From positions 1-6,422 of the forward strand of contig SXRG01000135.1 of assembly GCA_005793645.1 (NCBI GenBank): a DNA stretch of 6,422 bases. The letters are read 5' to 3'. The position numbers and the translations under genes are program-made. Source of the DNA: Burkholderiales bacterium (lineage in GTDB: Bacteria > Pseudomonadota > Gammaproteobacteria > Burkholderiales > Thiobacillaceae). The notes under the pieces were generated by a model. It saw only the letters and a list, made by a program, of their open reading frames with translations, did not search any database and was not told the DNA's origin. Below are positions 6,401 to 6,422 of the stretch, piece after piece (within the stretch, counting starts at the first letter, position 1; the number at the start of each line of letters is the position of its first letter).

Positions 6401-6422
6401 GCGCCCGTAGCTCAGCTGGATA
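6401..6422 (+). tRNA. tRNA gene, 5' end only, probably tRNA-Arg
   Basis: The last 22 bases fit the 5' end of a tRNA: seven-base acceptor arm GCGCCCG (6401-6407), the linker TA at positions 8 and 9 (6408-6409), D-stem GCTC (6410-6413) and D-loop AGCTGGATA up to the window end. The anticodon lies outside. From memory, this 5' sequence matches tRNA-Arg genes of gammaproteobacteria (isoacceptors reading CGG or AGA codons), so arginine is likely but not proven. The strong promoter just upstream supports a real gene. Confidence 0.85.

Noticed and set aside
1..6422. Mobile elements, CRISPR arrays, phage or defence genes
   Set aside because: No transposase or integrase motifs, no regularly spaced repeats and no compositional break are visible; all long coding stretches are housekeeping genes. 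A tRNA gene at the right edge could be an integration site, but nothing beyond it is visible.

Overview
The window is GC-rich, ordinary-looking chromosomal DNA from a Gram-negative proteobacterium, most likely beta- or gammaproteobacterial. The main reasons are the large homodimeric (AceE-type) pyruvate dehydrogenase E1, an aceE-aceF-lpdA gene order, an E3 subunit with an N-terminal lipoyl domain (known from Neisseria and Ralstonia relatives) and a YheS-type ABC-F protein. I cannot name the genus from sequence alone.

Layout, all on the + strand. Bases 1-1108 are the C-terminal part of aceE (E1). After a 20-base gap comes aceF (E2, 1129-2454), then a 96-base gap and lpdA (E3, 2551-4296). Together these encode the whole pyruvate dehydrogenase complex, which converts pyruvate, CoA and NAD+ to acetyl-CoA, CO2 and NADH. 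E1 decarboxylates pyruvate and reductively acetylates a lipoyl arm, E2 moves the acetyl group to CoA, and E3 reoxidises the arm with NAD+. Only one lipoyl domain sits on E2, and a second, closely similar one sits on E3.

Thirty-four bases after lpdA starts yheS (4331-6247), an ABC-F ATPase expected to act on ribosomes rather than as a transporter. Its start has no Shine-Dalgarno sequence. Instead a GATAAT element and a short perfect hairpin lie just before the ATG, which suggests a very short leader or a leaderless transcript.

The last 175 bases hold a plausible terminator after yheS, an inverted repeat, a near-consensus sigma-70 promoter and the first 22 bases of a tRNA gene, probably tRNA-Arg, cut off by the window end.

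I found no mobile element, CRISPR array or unrecognised gene system. The points worth a second look are modest: the paired lipoyl domains, the yheS start, and the inverted repeat that frames the tRNA promoter's -35 box.
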